The notes under the pieces are model-generated. The model saw nothing but the letters and a program-made list of their open reading frames with translations. It had not been told where the DNA came from and did no database searches. This document shows positions 40,661 to 52,073 of a DNA stretch of 64,000 nucleotides, piece by piece. Numbering within the stretch: the first letter of the stretch is position 1; each line of letters begins with the position of its first letter. Origin of the DNA: Coniosporium tulheliwenetii. Taxonomy: Eukaryota > Ascomycota > Dothideomycetes. Location of the stretch: the NCBI GenBank assembly GCA_030247845.1, contig JAPDRP010000029.1, forward strand, positions 62,001 to 126,000, in the 5' to 3' direction. A program made the translations under genes and the position numbers.

Positions 40661-42137
40661 CTAGAGGAGGCCTATGGATCATGTAGAAACTTCCCTAGAA
40701 CAAGAGGTCGGCTCCACTTTCACTGAGAATGCCCCAATTCCGCTTCTTGGTTTGGCCTCTGCCGTTTGCGGCCCGTTTCTACTAACCCCCTTCCCGCTGC
40801 TCAACACGTCTTGTGCATGCAGACGAGGCAGACTGCTGAAGCACAAGTCCCCGCACTTCGCAAGCTGACAGCCTTGCCTGGACACGAGCTGAACCACGAT
40901 GCCTGCCTTTGAGCCCCTCTTCATGCAAGTCTTGAACTGCAGGTCTAAGCCGCGAACAATCATCGTGCCGACGCTCTACGATGACTGGTCGCCGTGACAT
41001 GCCTCGATGCGTTCCGAGGGCATACAGCTTACTTCTTGCATCAGCCAAATCACGCCACTTCGATGCTGCCTTTGCATACTCCACGACTTCTCATGGCTTA
41101 ACCTGACATGCCAAGCCGCTGAAAGGCAAAATACGAGGGTTGAAGGTTTCGCGGTTAATAGCACTGCTCCTTTGAGTTAACGCGCAAGGCGGGAGGTACG
41201 GCAACGCTTTACAGGCGGCACCAGCTAGGGGCTATAAGGTGGTGGTAGAGCTGCTGCTGGGTAAAGGCGCTTAGGGATGGCGAGACGACAGCGAAGACAA
41301 CAACGACCACGGTAATTTACTACAGAGCCAAGGAAGAGTAAGAACCTTAAGGCTCGAGCGCTCGAGCCTTGACCCTTGGCAAACACCCTTGGCGGTCAGC
41401 AGAGACTGGGCAGAGCTGAGGAAAACCAACAGCGGGAAGCTCAGCCGAGTACACCTCGCTGTTTTGCAGCTGAAATGAGGAAGATGTCTCCCAAGCATGC
41501 AACACGAGATTTCGCTCAGCCCGCTTGGCGCTGTCTAATAGTATGCCAACTTCATCCTCGCCCAGGGATTTACCAGATCATGAGGTGATGCCGCCTTGGT
41601 CATCCACTGGATAGGACTGGAGGCCTCACTGCGTCCACATAATGCGCCTTGCGAACGCCCTCGAATGCATTCTCGCATAATGTAGTCGTCTACATAGCCA
41701 GATACATGACTAGAACTTCAACGCACAGCACCGGGATCAAGCCCTCAGAATCTGGAGGAGTATGTTTTTGGTACAGCTCTTTCACGCTCTTGAAACTGAA
41801 TCTTTATACCTCTCACGGTTCTTGCCCTGTGCAGGGTTGAAGTTGGGATCGTTTTTAGGGATGGAGCTGGGCCCTTCGCTTAATATGCCGTTTTGAATCT
41901 CTCCGGCTAACCTAAGCCTTTTCCGGATTTCGTGGACAGATCTAAACCTATTTTAGAACAACGCGCGAAATTTCGCGACACGGGTCATCCCCCTTATACC
42001 CCAGCCTTCCTTTAACCCCTTTGATAATATATTTACACTTGCTTCCTAGAGTGTCTACATATATACCATGTGTGACTTTCTATTGTGTTTATAATTCGAT
42101 TTAGTCTCGTACTTAGGTCGGCACTCTATCTATATTT
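40661..42137. other. Relic-rich intergenic region with an ankyrin fragment
   Basis: No intact gene is supported. At 41189-41275 a plus-strand frame encodes GGRYGNALQAAPARG then YKVVVELLLGKGA, a single ankyrin repeat as found at the end of NACHT-ankyrin genes, followed by a stop. Everything else here is non-coding or too decayed to assign. Confidence 0.45.
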
Positions 42138-43122
42138 ATGTCACCAATTGCCTCTAAAGTATCTAAAAAAAAAGGTCGGCCGGCCAGACATGCTTCTAAG
42201 GAAGCGAAAAAGCGAGCGGATGCCGAAAGAAAACTGATTCACAGACGAGCTCTATCTGCGGCACAGCGAAACATCCAATTCGACTAATATTACCTTGCGC
42301 AACAAATGCAGGCTGCGCCAGTTTTCCCCGTTCCGATACCCCAAGCGCTTCCGCAGCTACTATATAGTCTTAATATCCTTGCGGATGCTGCAGCTGCAGC
42401 TTAACCCCGAATCATCGCATCTAGACTAAGCGGCAGCTTAGTCTTGTCTATTAAGAATAACGACCTGGGATCGCTGCTTCCACCTCTTAGAACTCCGCCT
42501 AGCCCTTCGTTACGGTCCTTGTCTATGGATCTAAGCGACATATCCGAAGACTTGCTAATATATATTAACGAGGGAGGACTCGTTGAAGGCGCTGAGGAAA
42601 GCAGCAGGGGCGGAGATGAAGATACCGCAGCATTTGGTATGGTAGTATCTGGCGCTATGAGTGAAGATGGAAATACCGCTATTCCTAACGTGCCGAGCGA
42701 TGGCAATGTTACTAAAGTCGAAAAGCTTGCCAGTTAACTGATAGATCAACTGATTCAACATAAAGGATGCTGCAGCCACTGTCACAGACAGCACCGCGAT
42801 AAACATGCAGAAAGACACGTACGCTATCTCGGCTTGCAGGAGTATCTGGACCAGATAAGGCAAGCCGTGGATTTCCCTAATATATTAGGGTCTGGGATCA
42901 TCGCAACCTAGGAAGAGAATCTAGCCGGACGAATAAATGCGGCGGCTAAACGGCGGGTATATTATAGACTAGCCGAGGAAGGCTCTACTTTAACGCCCAT
43001 ATATATCTACCTCGATGCGGAAGATCAGTCTACTACAACCGCTGGAGTTACGTTTAACATCAATAGCATCGTGAGATTTCCAACTAGTCCTATAATTACT
43101 AAGCTAGATATCCATTTACATC
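42138..43122 (+). pseudogene. RIP-mutated relic of an unknown repeat-encoded protein
   Basis: One frame from an ATG at 42138 (MSPIASKVSKKKGRP, very basic) stays coding-like for almost 1 kb but has in-frame stops at 42285 (TAA), 42402 (TAA), 42735 (TAA) and 42909 (TAG). All are reachable by C-to-T or G-to-A changes. A Cys/His group (GCCSHCHRQHRDKHAERH) lies at about 42766-42820. The basic Lys-Gly-Arg-Pro start resembles the beginning of many fungal transposon-linked proteins, but I cannot name the family. A solo LTR begins at 43123 and removes or hides the 3' part. Confidence 0.5.
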
Positions 43123-43303
43123 TGTCACGGATCTAGGCGAACGTCACGTGCGGTCGCGCTGACCAGGCGCGTCCGCGATATATCCGGAACGGACATTGTT
43201 TTCTCCGTTGCTTGTTGTTGTACGGGCGGATCCTCGATCCCTTCTTGCTCTTCGTGCTACGTCTTGTAGATAGAGGGAAAGATGCAGAATTCGAACCCTA
43301 ACA
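43123..43303 (+). mobile_element. LTR, 181-bp family, no target duplication
   Basis: It is the same length and nearly the same sequence as the copies at 18344 and 51893 (TGTCACGGATCTAGG...CCCTAACA). The flanking pentamers ACATC and AGCAG differ. This copy may therefore be one end of a larger, now rearranged element, or a product of recombination between two insertions. Confidence 0.85.
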
Positions 43304-43615
43304 AGCAGTCATGTGACTGCTAGCCACTGCTAGTAGAACAAAAAAGCGTGACTAAAGAATAGATAGCATAGCTAGCAGAGGATAGCAGTGCTAGCACTAC
43401 TAGCCACCGCTAGCAGGAGAAGCAGACCAATATGTATATAGACAGCACCGTTCTCGTTCATTAGAACGGTGTGCTCAACTCAAATAAGAATCCTACATTC
43501 TTTGTAACTTGATCTGATCTCACTTGTGATATCAACCCTCACTCTATTAATTATATCTTGGCACTGTTCCCTTTCTCCTTGATCAGGACCCTACCTTCAC
43601 TATAACCTTGTTACA
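43304..43615. other. Short LTR-like or leader remnant between two LTRs
   Basis: It begins with a perfect palindrome AGCAGTCATGTGACTGCT and repeats CTAGC-rich motifs (TAGCCACTGCTAG, TAGCACTACTAGCC). It ends CCTTGTTACA just before the Gypsy LTR. The ending and a GTTCTCGTTCATTAGAACGG inverted repeat suggest part of another LTR, perhaps Copia-like, but no matching partner is in the window. Confidence 0.3.
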
Positions 43616-43786
43616 TGTCATGGCTTCACTGGATTACCATCATCTCTACCTTCACAGGCAACTGATGAGAAGCCGATTACTAAGCAACCCGAACTCTGTG
43701 TTTATAAACATATCTTTCTACTTGTACATAGCTCTTTGTGCAACACCGTAGTCAATACAGCACTCATGACCTGACGCGCCTTGACA
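43616..43786 (+). repeat. 5' LTR of the Ty3/Gypsy element, with promoter
   Basis: It has TGTCATGG...CCTTGACA ends and a TATA box (TATAAA, 43703-43708). Transcription is expected about 30-35 bases downstream, around 43738, exactly where the sequence GTGCAACAC begins (43738-43746); this sequence matters for priming. Confidence 0.85.
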
Positions 43787-43788
43787 GT

Positions 43789-43797
43789 GTGTTGCAC
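43789..43797 (+). promoter_or_regulatory. Candidate self-priming primer-binding site
   Basis: Three bases after the 5' LTR lies GTGTTGCAC, the exact reverse complement of GTGCAACAC at the predicted transcript start (43738-43746). No TGG-initiated tRNA-complementary site is present. This fits the self-primed reverse transcription known for the Tf1/sushi group of chromoviruses, in which the transcript's own 5' end folds back to prime. Confidence 0.6.
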
Positions 43798-43976
43798 CAA
43801 CCCACACCAGATCCTACCAGAAACCAGACCTGCCAGAACGCGTCAGCGCATGCCAGACCTACTAGACCCACCGGAACGCGTCAGCGTGTACCAGACTCAC
43901 CAGATCCATCAGAGCGCGTGGCGCAATACCAGACACCTACCAGACTTACCAGAGAGTGCTTAGCACAATACTAGAC

Positions 43977-45659
43977 ATGTCACCAAACATGTATACCAAC
44001 ACCGGACCCGCTGGCCCAGCTGCCGGCACCCGATCCCGCACGCAAGCGTCAACTACACCAGAATCCTTACCTACAAACACCCAGAATCACCAGAGCCAAT
44101 TCGCCAGCAATAACAGCAATGAAGACAGCTTACCCAGCGATAGCAATGACACGCACCCAGACAACGACCTAGATCCGGAACTGGATTTCTCGATGTTTGT
44201 GAGCAACGATACTGAGCTTCCAGAAGCCAACGATTGCAGAGAGATTCGACCGAGCAACATGGTAGCCAAGGTTCAGGCTCATCCAATCCTCTACTGGAAC
44301 CTGCTGTCTGCCCTCAAGGACACGGTCGAGAACGTGTCTATTGAACGTGACGAACTCAAACGCGACTTTAGGAAGGAGCGAGAAGCTCATACGCTTCATT
44401 CTAATCAGCTATCGGAAGCTCAGCTAAAGCTGACCAGACAAGAAGGCACGATTGAGTTTGTCACCAAGGAACGCGACAACCTCCGCGACCAGTTGAACGC
44501 ACTCCAAAGCCAGAACCCAGCCACAGCCACAGCCACACCATCAACATCAGGCGCGACACCTCTCACCCCGTTAGCTTCGGGCACTTCCCAGCCCAGCGAG
44601 AGCGACTTGCCAGCGTCGACCCAAGCCGGCAGCCTACCTCAGGCACCGGCACCAGCACCCGCTGTCGGACAGCAGCCAGCTGCGAACACTCCGAACGCTC
44701 AGCCTACCCTCACACGCGCCGAGCCGGCGCCGCCTGCCAGCACGGCCAGCCGTCGCCCTATCATACCAGACATTCCGAGGTACTACGGAGAAAAGGACAA
44801 GGATGAGGTCAGCTGGGAAGAGTGGAAACAGAAAGTCAATGACAAGTTCGAAGTCGACGACTTTCAGTTCCCCACGGAGAAGCACAAGCTCATCTACGCT
44901 CGAGGCCACCTGCGTGACAGTGCCTACAGACACGTTGAACCCTACACGACAGGCGCCAGTGGATTCAAGACCCACCAACAGATGATCGACTACCTCGAGC
45001 CGATAGTTGGCAGGTCCTCTTACGAGAAGGCGGCCGACGCCGAAGCCGAGTTTAACAAGCTTATCGCACAGCCAGGCAAGTGGCATGACTTCTGGTCAAG
45101 CTTCATGAGGATCAACTCGATCCTACAGTGGCCCGACGCGCCAGCCATCTCGTCCATCCGTAACAACAAGCTCAGCGTCCAGCACAAGAATAGGATGGTT
45201 GGAGAGTGGAGCAGCATCAAGACGCTTCAGCAACTCAATGAGAAGCTTGGCAACATTGACCGCGACCTGGCCGACCTCAACACGACTTACCCTCGCACGA
45301 ACAACACGAACGCGCGCCCATCCGGCGCCCGCTCCTACCCAAGCACCAATCGAACTCAGGCCCCATCCACCACTGCCGCCACCAACGCTACGCGTCAAGC
45401 CGCCAGTACCAACACCAGCTCAGGCAATAGATCGGCGCCCTATCGAGGCCCTCGATTGAAGAAGCTTACCGAGGACGAGAAGCGCGAGCTCTCAGCCAAG
45501 GGCGCATGCTTCAAATGCCGCAAGGTTGGTCACATGTCTTACGACTGCCCTACCAACGAAGGGAGCAACCAGTCCAGCAACCAGTCCAGCAACCAGCCTA
45601 GCAACCAGAACCAGGCCAGCAACAACGCCATGGGTCTGGACGAACAGGGAAACGAGTAG
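43977..45659 (+). CDS. Ty3/Gypsy Gag polyprotein, intact, 560 aa
   Basis: The ATG at 43977 is preferred to an upstream GTG. After a Ser/Asn/Pro-rich N-terminus there is a coiled-coil segment (about 110-185) and a low-complexity Ala/Pro/Thr region. The retrotransposon Gag capsid domain follows (about 260-420, with YYGEKDKDEVSWEEW and DFWSSFMRINSI). The C-terminus has one CCHC zinc knuckle (CFKCRKVGHMSYDC, about 510) for RNA binding, then Ser/Asn/Gln repeats. Gag forms the cytoplasmic virus-like particle that packages the element's RNA. The frame is open throughout. Pol is presumably made by a -1 frameshift near the stop at 45657-45659. Confidence 0.9.
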   Translation: MSPNMYTNTGPAGPAAGTRSRTQASTTPESLPTNTQNHQSQFASNNSNEDSLPSDSNDTHPDNDLDPELDFSMFVSNDTELPEANDCREIRPSNMVAKVQAHPILYWNLLSALKDTVENVSIERDELKRDFRKEREAHTLHSNQLSEAQLKLTRQEGTIEFVTKERDNLRDQLNALQSQNPATATATPSTSGATPLTPLASGTSQPSESDLPASTQAGSLPQAPAPAPAVGQQPAANTPNAQPTLTRAEPAPPASTASRRPIIPDIPRYYGEKDKDEVSWEEWKQKVNDKFEVDDFQFPTEKHKLIYARGHLRDSAYRHVEPYTTGASGFKTHQQMIDYLEPIVGRSSYEKAADAEAEFNKLIAQPGKWHDFWSSFMRINSILQWPDAPAISSIRNNKLSVQHKNRMVGEWSSIKTLQQLNEKLGNIDRDLADLNTTYPRTNNTNARPSGARSYPSTNRTQAPSTTAATNATRQAASTNTSSGNRSAPYRGPRLKKLTEDEKRELSAKGACFKCRKVGHMSYDCPTNEGSNQSSNQSSNQPSNQNQASNNAMGLDEQGNE

Positions 45660-48600
45660 CCCTTGGTCAAGGTCGCGGCCGAGGGCGTTCACGTGAAGCA
45701 GTTAGAAAAGCGAGCAGTCTACATTCTTTGTCACCTCCTCTATCCCGTTCATGTTCTACTTCTACACCTACTCCCGCATCGCCTACCTGCTGTAATAAGC
45801 CAACCATCTCTTCAATGTCGCTTACTCAAGAGCAACAGGACAAGATGAATGGCTCCCACTGGATAGTTCGGTGTAAGATAGGCTCGACCGGAGCCATTGC
45901 TCTCAAAGACTCGGGTGCCACTGCATGCTTCCTTGACTCTTCATACGCGCAACAACACAAGATATCTCTCGTACCACTGGCTAAGCCTAGAGCCCTGCAC
46001 CTGGCAGACGGAACCACTACCAGCCAGACGATCACTCACGCTGCGCTAATCGGCCTGCATATCTCAGACCAGGCTTCCGAAGCAGTCCACTCGGAACAAC
46101 TGCTCTGTTACGTTACTAGACTCGGGAGATACCCGCTAGTGTTAGGCACGACCTGGATCGAACTACATGACGTTCATGCTGTCGGTAAGGAGAAGTCCTT
46201 CTGGCTCGATTCCCAGTACTGCCGAGAACATTGCCTTGTTCAAGGCAAACCGGTTTACGTGAACTGCTCCGGCAAGAGACAGGTTCACAGTGCGCCGTTA
46301 CCTCTCTTGGACAATCACCTTGATGTCGCCGAGATTAGTCCATACACTTTCACTAGGCTAGCCCAGAAGGCAGGTCACCAAGTGGCGATCTTCCGACCAG
46401 AAGATAGCTCCGAACTAAGCCTCAACGCGGTAAACCCTGAAGACTTTGACAAGTTCATGAAGAAGAAGCCAACGCTCTCGGAGGATGAGATCCGCGCTCG
46501 GTTACCACCAGAACTGCAAGACTTTGTAGACGTCTTCTCCCAGAAGGACGCCGACACACTGCCACCTCACAGGCCTCAGGATCACGAGATCAAGCTCAAG
46601 CCTGGCATGGAGCCACCGTTCAAACGCTCGTACGCGATGTCATAGGAGGAGCTGGCAGCCGTTAAGAAGTATATAGACGAGCACCTTGAGAAAGGGTTCA
46701 TCCGGCCCAGCGGCTCACCAGCCGCCGCACCAGTCTTACTGGTCAGGAAGCCTGGAGGAGGACTCCGATTCTGCGTTGACTACCGGGGCCTAAACGCCAT
46801 CACCGTCAAGAACAGATATCCCATTCCACTTGTTCAAGAGACCCTTGACCGCCTAGCTAGGGCCAAGTTCTACACAAAGCTGGATATTATCGCCGCGTTT
46901 AACAAGCTACGGATCAAAGAAGGCCAGGAGTGGATGACTGCCTTTAGTACCCGTTACGGCCAGTACGAGTATTTGGTTATGCCCTTTGGGCTCTGTAACG
47001 CACCCGGTACCTTCCAGAGCTATATCAACAGCGCTTTACGCGAATACTTGGATGACGCCTGTTCAGCCTACCTGGATGACGTACTTACTTTCGCCGGAGA
47101 CACCAAGGAGGAGCACTACGCCGCGGTGCGTAAAGTGCTTCAACGCCTGCGAGAAGCAGGCCTTCAGGTGGACATCAACAAGTGCGAGTTTGCGGTCACC
47201 GAGGTAAAGTACCTGGGGCTGCTGCTCACCACCGAGGGCATCAGGATAGACCCAGCCAAGGTCGAAGCGGTGATAAACTGGCCCGTCCCGCGCTGCATTA
47301 AAGATGTCCAAGGCTTCTTGGGGTTTGCAAACTTCTACCGACGATTCATCCAAGGCTTTTCCAGGATAGCGAGACCGCTCACCAGCATGATGAAGACGAC
47401 TGGCCAGGACAACAAGCCCAAGTTCACCTGGACGGCTAACGCCGAGCAAGCGTTTCAGGAACTCAAGGAGGCCTTCACCAAGGACCCAGTACTACGACAC
47501 TTTGACCCCAAGCTAGTAACTCTGGTTGAGTGCGACGCCTCAGACGAGGTGCTGGGAGGGGTTTTATCGCAGATCGACGAGAAAGGCGAGACTCACCCGG
47601 TCGCCTACTTCTCGAAGAAGCTCACACCAACCGAGTGCAACTACGAGATCTATGACAAGGAGCTCATGGCTATTGTAGTCTCGTTTGAGGAATGGAGACC
47701 AGAGTTAGCGGGACTCGACTTGGACGAGCCCATTCGTGTCCTGAGCGATCACAAAAACCTTGAGTACTTCATGACAACCAAGAAGCTCAACCGTCGGCAA
47801 GCACGCTGGAACGAGTTCCTTTCCGAGTTCAACTTCCAAATTCAATACCGACCCGGTGTCCAGGGCACCAAACCAGATAGCCTCACCCGGCGCTCAGCAG
47901 ACCTCGCCCACTCGCCCGACGACGACAGGATCAAGCACCAGCACCAGCTGGTGCTCAAACCCCACAACCTTAGCCCTGGAATGGCTCCCGCAGAGACGGC
48001 GCTCGCCCCGATGGAAACAGACGACGCGGCCGCGCCGGCAAACACTGACTTCATCCATGCAGTCGAAAACGCATACGAGCAAGACCGGCAAGCACGGCTG
48101 CTGATCGAGTCCTATCAGAACGGCATCCGCAAGCTGCCGGCTAAGGCTATTAAGCAAGGCTTGAAGGTATCCATGTCCGAGGTCGCGGTTCAGAACCGGA
48201 GGCTCTACGTAGCCGGAAAGCTCTTCATACCAGACGATCCCGAGTTGAAGCTTAAGCTGCTGCAGGAGGCTCATGACACGCCTACCGGAGGCCACCGGGG
48301 AGGTCATCAACATTCGTCTACCTATGCCGGCACTACTACTGGCCCAACATCACTCAAGATGTCGATCGCTACGTAAGAAGCTGCCGCACATGCCGCAGAA
48401 CCAAAGCCCCCGCCGCAAGTATGGCGGCCTTCTGAAGCCTCTACAAGCACCAAACCGGCCCTGGGCAGACATCTCTATGGACTTCATCTCCCCGTTACCT
48501 GACTGCGTACGAGACGGCCGTGTTTACAAGCATTGTCTTGTTGTCGTTGACAGACTCACCAAACGCAAGCGTTACATGGCAATGGACGCCATAGATGCGC

Positions 48601-49742
48601 TATCAACCGCCGAGGCTTTCCGCGTTAACGTGTGGCGCAACCACGGTTACCCTGAGACCATCGTTTCCGACCGAGGCACGCAGTTCATCTCCGAGTTCTG
48701 GCAGAGGCTCTGCGAGAGAACTGGGGCAACCCTGCTGCTGTCAACAGCCTTTCATCCTGAGACGGATGGCCAGACCGAGAACGCCAACGGGCAACTGGAG
48801 CAGTACCTGCGCGCCTATATCAACTGGGCCCAAGACGACTGGGTTGATCACCTCCCAGAAGCCGAGTTCTTCGCAAACGACCTTGAGTCGGCCACGACCG
48901 GAGTTACACCCTTCTTCGCGGACATGGGCTATCAGCCGCGCACGGCCATCAAGCCGCCCGAACCAGTAAGCAACACGCCAAGGATCGCTGCCCAACAGCT
49001 ACATGCAGATCGGATTGTCGCGCGCCGAGCGCGCTTGAACCAGTATCTCCAGGAACAGATTGAGTGGGCGCAGGCCAAACAGGCTAAATACGCCAACCGC
49101 AAGCGAGATCCTGCTGTGCAGCTTAAGGTTGGCGACATGGTCTACCTCGACGCGCGCAACATCAAGACGGACCGCGAGGTGAAGAAGTTGGACCACAAGA
49201 TGATGGGACCGTACAAGATCGTTCGCGTCGTACGACAGGGCTCCGCATATGAACTGGAACTACCTCACTGGCTGAAGATCCACCCCGTCTTTCACCCGTG
49301 GCTGCTGCACCTCGATAAAGCAGACCCGCTGCCTGGGCAGCACCAAGATCCGGAGCCGCCTATCCAGGTCGAAGATGAGACTGGCGCAACGTTTGACGAG
49401 TGGTTCGTACAAGAGATCCTCGACGTCAAGAGGCAGGGCCGCGGGCTGCGATACCTGATAAAATGGAGATGCTACGAGGAATCCACCTGGCAACCAGCAC
49501 GCGACTTGACTCACTGCGCTGATAAGCTGGCCGACTTCTACCATCGGTACCCGGATAAACCGAAGCCAGCCAACTACGCACCGCCGCCCGACTGGTCACC
49601 AAACCGTCGTTCGCGCTCGCCGACGCCTCTCCAACAGGCCTGCCTAGCGCTAACTGCGCTTAAGACGAGACCCTGCGAGCCCTCGGTGATAGCGCCGCTT
49701 AACACTGACGCACAGCTGTCGCCGGCGCTCCAGCGGGTTTAG
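45660..49742 (+). pseudogene. Ty3/Gypsy Pol polyprotein, one stop and two 1-base deletions
   Basis: The pol frame overlaps gag in the -1 phase. Domains in order are aspartic protease (KDSGATACFLDS, about 45907), reverse transcriptase with YLDD active site (about 47069-47080), RNase H (VECDASDEVLGG, and SDHKNLEYF), a Cys-containing integrase zinc region (about 48380), an integrase core with Asp, Asp, Glu in DISMDFI, VSDRGTQF and DGQTENANGQ, and a C-terminal chromodomain (LRYLIKWRCYEESTW, about 49450-49545). A TAG at 46643-46645 replaces what was probably CAG. Two one-base losses, within the GGGG run near 48297 and the CCCCC run near 48403, move the frame twice in the integrase zinc region. As sequenced, Pol is not made intact. 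Both indels are in homopolymers, so assembly error is a real alternative. Confidence 0.9.
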
Positions 49743-49751
49743 AGGGGGTGA

Positions 49752-49922
49752 TGTCATGGCTTCACTGGATTACCATCATCTTTACCTTCACAGGCAACTG
49801 ATGAGAAGCCGATTACTAAGCAACCCGAACTCTGTGTTTATAAACATATCTTTCTACTTGTACATAGCTCTTTGTGCAACACCGTAGTCAATACAGCACT
49901 TATGACCTGACGCGCCTTGACA
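49752..49922 (+). repeat. 3' LTR of the Ty3/Gypsy element
   Basis: It is 171 bp and identical to the 5' LTR except for two C-to-T differences. It is preceded directly by the polypurine tract. Confidence 0.95.
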
Positions 49923-51892
49923 ATAACCCCTCGAAGACTACTGTGACTTAATTAGAGATCTAAGTTAATTAAGAAATTAAAGAGGTTTAAAGATTTATCT
50001 AGCTTAAAGAGAAATAAAGACACTTTAAATAGCTTCGTATAATATAATAAGCTCTAAAAGACTAGTCTAACCTAAAACTACCTATTAGAGGCTATAATAG
50101 TCTAGAGAAAGCTTAGATAGACGCGTTTCTAAATTAACTAGCACCTTCTATAACTACTAACCCGGTGGGCTACTCCCTTCCCTTACTAAAGCTAGAGCCA
50201 CTAATAACCTTTAAGGGCTAATCTAGAGAATAATAGGACTAATAGACCTAAGGCTATAAAAGATACTTTAATAGAGTACTAAATAAATTCCTTTAGAAGG
50301 TAGCTAAGATCTACTTTAGGATATTATACTTTAAAAAAGTTTAACTTAACTAGTAGAACTATTAAAAGGCCTATATAGACCCATCTAAACTAATCTAGAA
50401 GAAGCTAAAGAAGTATATTATCACGAGGTCAAGACTAGATACGGAACTAATAGAAGTTAATAACTAGTCTATCTTATAAAACGAGGCACGAAGATTAAAA
50501 GGTTTATAATTAGGGTAGAAATAAAACCCTAGTATAATATCACGTGACCCCAAAATAACTATCTACTAAACGCCATAAAATAATAATTCTATACATTATT
50601 ATAGTCCTAAAATAATTTTAGTTTTAGGTTTTAAACCTCACATAGTTAGACTATAATAGTAGTTCCCTTAAGAGCTAAGTTCCTATACGGCCTTATTAGT
50701 ATCCTCTTTATATAGACTATCTAAATTAGAGTCTTTCTACTTAATAAGCTGGCGCCATTATGTAGCCCTAGATTTCTAGGGGTACTATTAGTAAAACCTA
50801 TTAATAGTATTAGGGGCTATATATAGGTTAACTAAGGGTTGCTAGGTATCTTTATTACTTTCCTCCTATTTAACTAAAAGTTAGACTTAACCGCGCCTAG
50901 TTTAAGAGTTTAAAATAGTATTAATACCCTATATATTAGTGCTTTTAGTGCTAGAGTGAGGAAATAGAGCTAGTAGGGCCTAGTCTAGTAGCGGATTATT
51001 CGCGAAGAGGCGTAGTAGCGAGGTATAAAAGACGTTATATACTCCCTAATTATTAGAGACCGCGAGCTAGTAGGCTTAGAGGCTTATAACCTATATAATC
51101 TAGAAGGGGCTTTAGTACTTATTAGTAAGTTTCCGGCTTAGGCGGTCTATTTATAGATTTTAGGCGTTTAAGTAGACTTCGTCTCTTATTTAGTAAGCTA
51201 GCGTAGGCTAGCGGTGCCGGTTAATAAAGTTCTTATAAATAGCTTAGGCGAGCCGCATCTATTATTAGAGTTTTTTATTAATAACGTTTATCTTTTTTAT
51301 AAAAGCCCCGGCTTAAATATAGTCTTTACCTAATAAAGAGTTTTCTAGGTGTTCTAATAGCTCTCGCGGCTCTAGTTCTATATATAGGTATTATTTATAG
51401 TTAGTAAGGAAGGGAGATAGCTAAGTAGACTCTAAGAAATAGTTATTATAAATAAATTTAGTACTAGGTAGCTAGGAAACCTAGTCGTCTTATAGGTATA
51501 CTATTTAGGCGCGGAGGTACTATTTTAAAAGGTATTCGCATTCTCTATCTAGCTATCGGTTTTAGAGTAGTAGGCTATAAAGAGTAAGAGTTTAATACTA
51601 AGTCGCGAGTATAGCTTATTCTAAAAATAGATAATAAATTAGGCTCTTTAGTTTAAAATAATTATACTAGATAGGCTGTGGTGCTTCTAAATATTTTAGT
51701 AGAATAATTATACTATTTCCTCTTTTACTATAGAGTTATAGAGTATAAAGTGCTTTATTTTAGATAGACGGTCCACCACTACTAGAATGTTCTTATAGAA
51801 TTTACTATTAGTATTAGTGCTAGCTAGTAGACCTATAATAAAGTCGAGAAAGATATAAGCCTAGCGGTGTTCCAGTGCTAAAAGAGGCTTTA
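49923..51892. other. AT-rich, RIP-degraded retrotransposon remains
   Basis: The tract is TA-rich with stops in all frames. Phrases near 50230-50420 (GCTATAAAAGATACTTTAATAG onward) look like a mutated Gypsy gag, and later parts look like opposite-strand pol, but nothing is translatable. A short GC island (around 50540, TCACGTGACCCC) is the only interruption. No gene is supported. Confidence 0.6.
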
Positions 51893-52073
51893 TGTCACGG
51901 ACCTAGGCGAACGTCACGTGCGGTCGCGATGACCAGGCGCGTCCGCGATATATCTGGAACGGACATTGTTTTCTCCGTTGCTTGTTGTTGTACGGGCGGA
52001 TCCTCGATCCCTTCTTGCTCTTCGTGCTACGTCTTGTAAATAGAGGGAAAGATGCAGAATTCGAACCCTAACA
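51893..52073 (+). mobile_element. Solo LTR, 181-bp family, target duplication CTTTA
   Basis: This third 181-bp copy (TGTCACGGACCTAGG...CCCTAACA) is flanked by the perfect duplication CTTTA (51888-51892 and 52074-52078). The flanks are RIP-degraded and the LTR is not, as at 18344. Confidence 0.9.

Larger units (their letters stand above)
43616..49922 (+). mobile_element. Ty3/Gypsy chromodomain LTR retrotransposon, structurally complete, pol broken
   Basis: The element is 6307 bp with 171-bp LTRs at 43616-43786 and 49752-49922 that differ at two positions (about 1.2 percent), indicating recent insertion. Gag lies in one frame, and pol starts in the -1 frame overlapping its end. The order protease, reverse transcriptase, RNase H, integrase, chromodomain defines the chromovirus branch of Ty3/Gypsy. 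A purine-rich AGAGGGGGTGA (49741-49751) is the polypurine tract. The flanking pentamers TTACA and ATAAC do not match. Pol has one stop and two one-base deletions. A third LTR stands alone at 36329. Confidence 0.95.

Noticed and set aside
43616..49922. A clean 5-bp target duplication for the Gypsy element
   Set aside because: The left flank TTACA and right flank ATAAC do not match, so no duplication is claimed.
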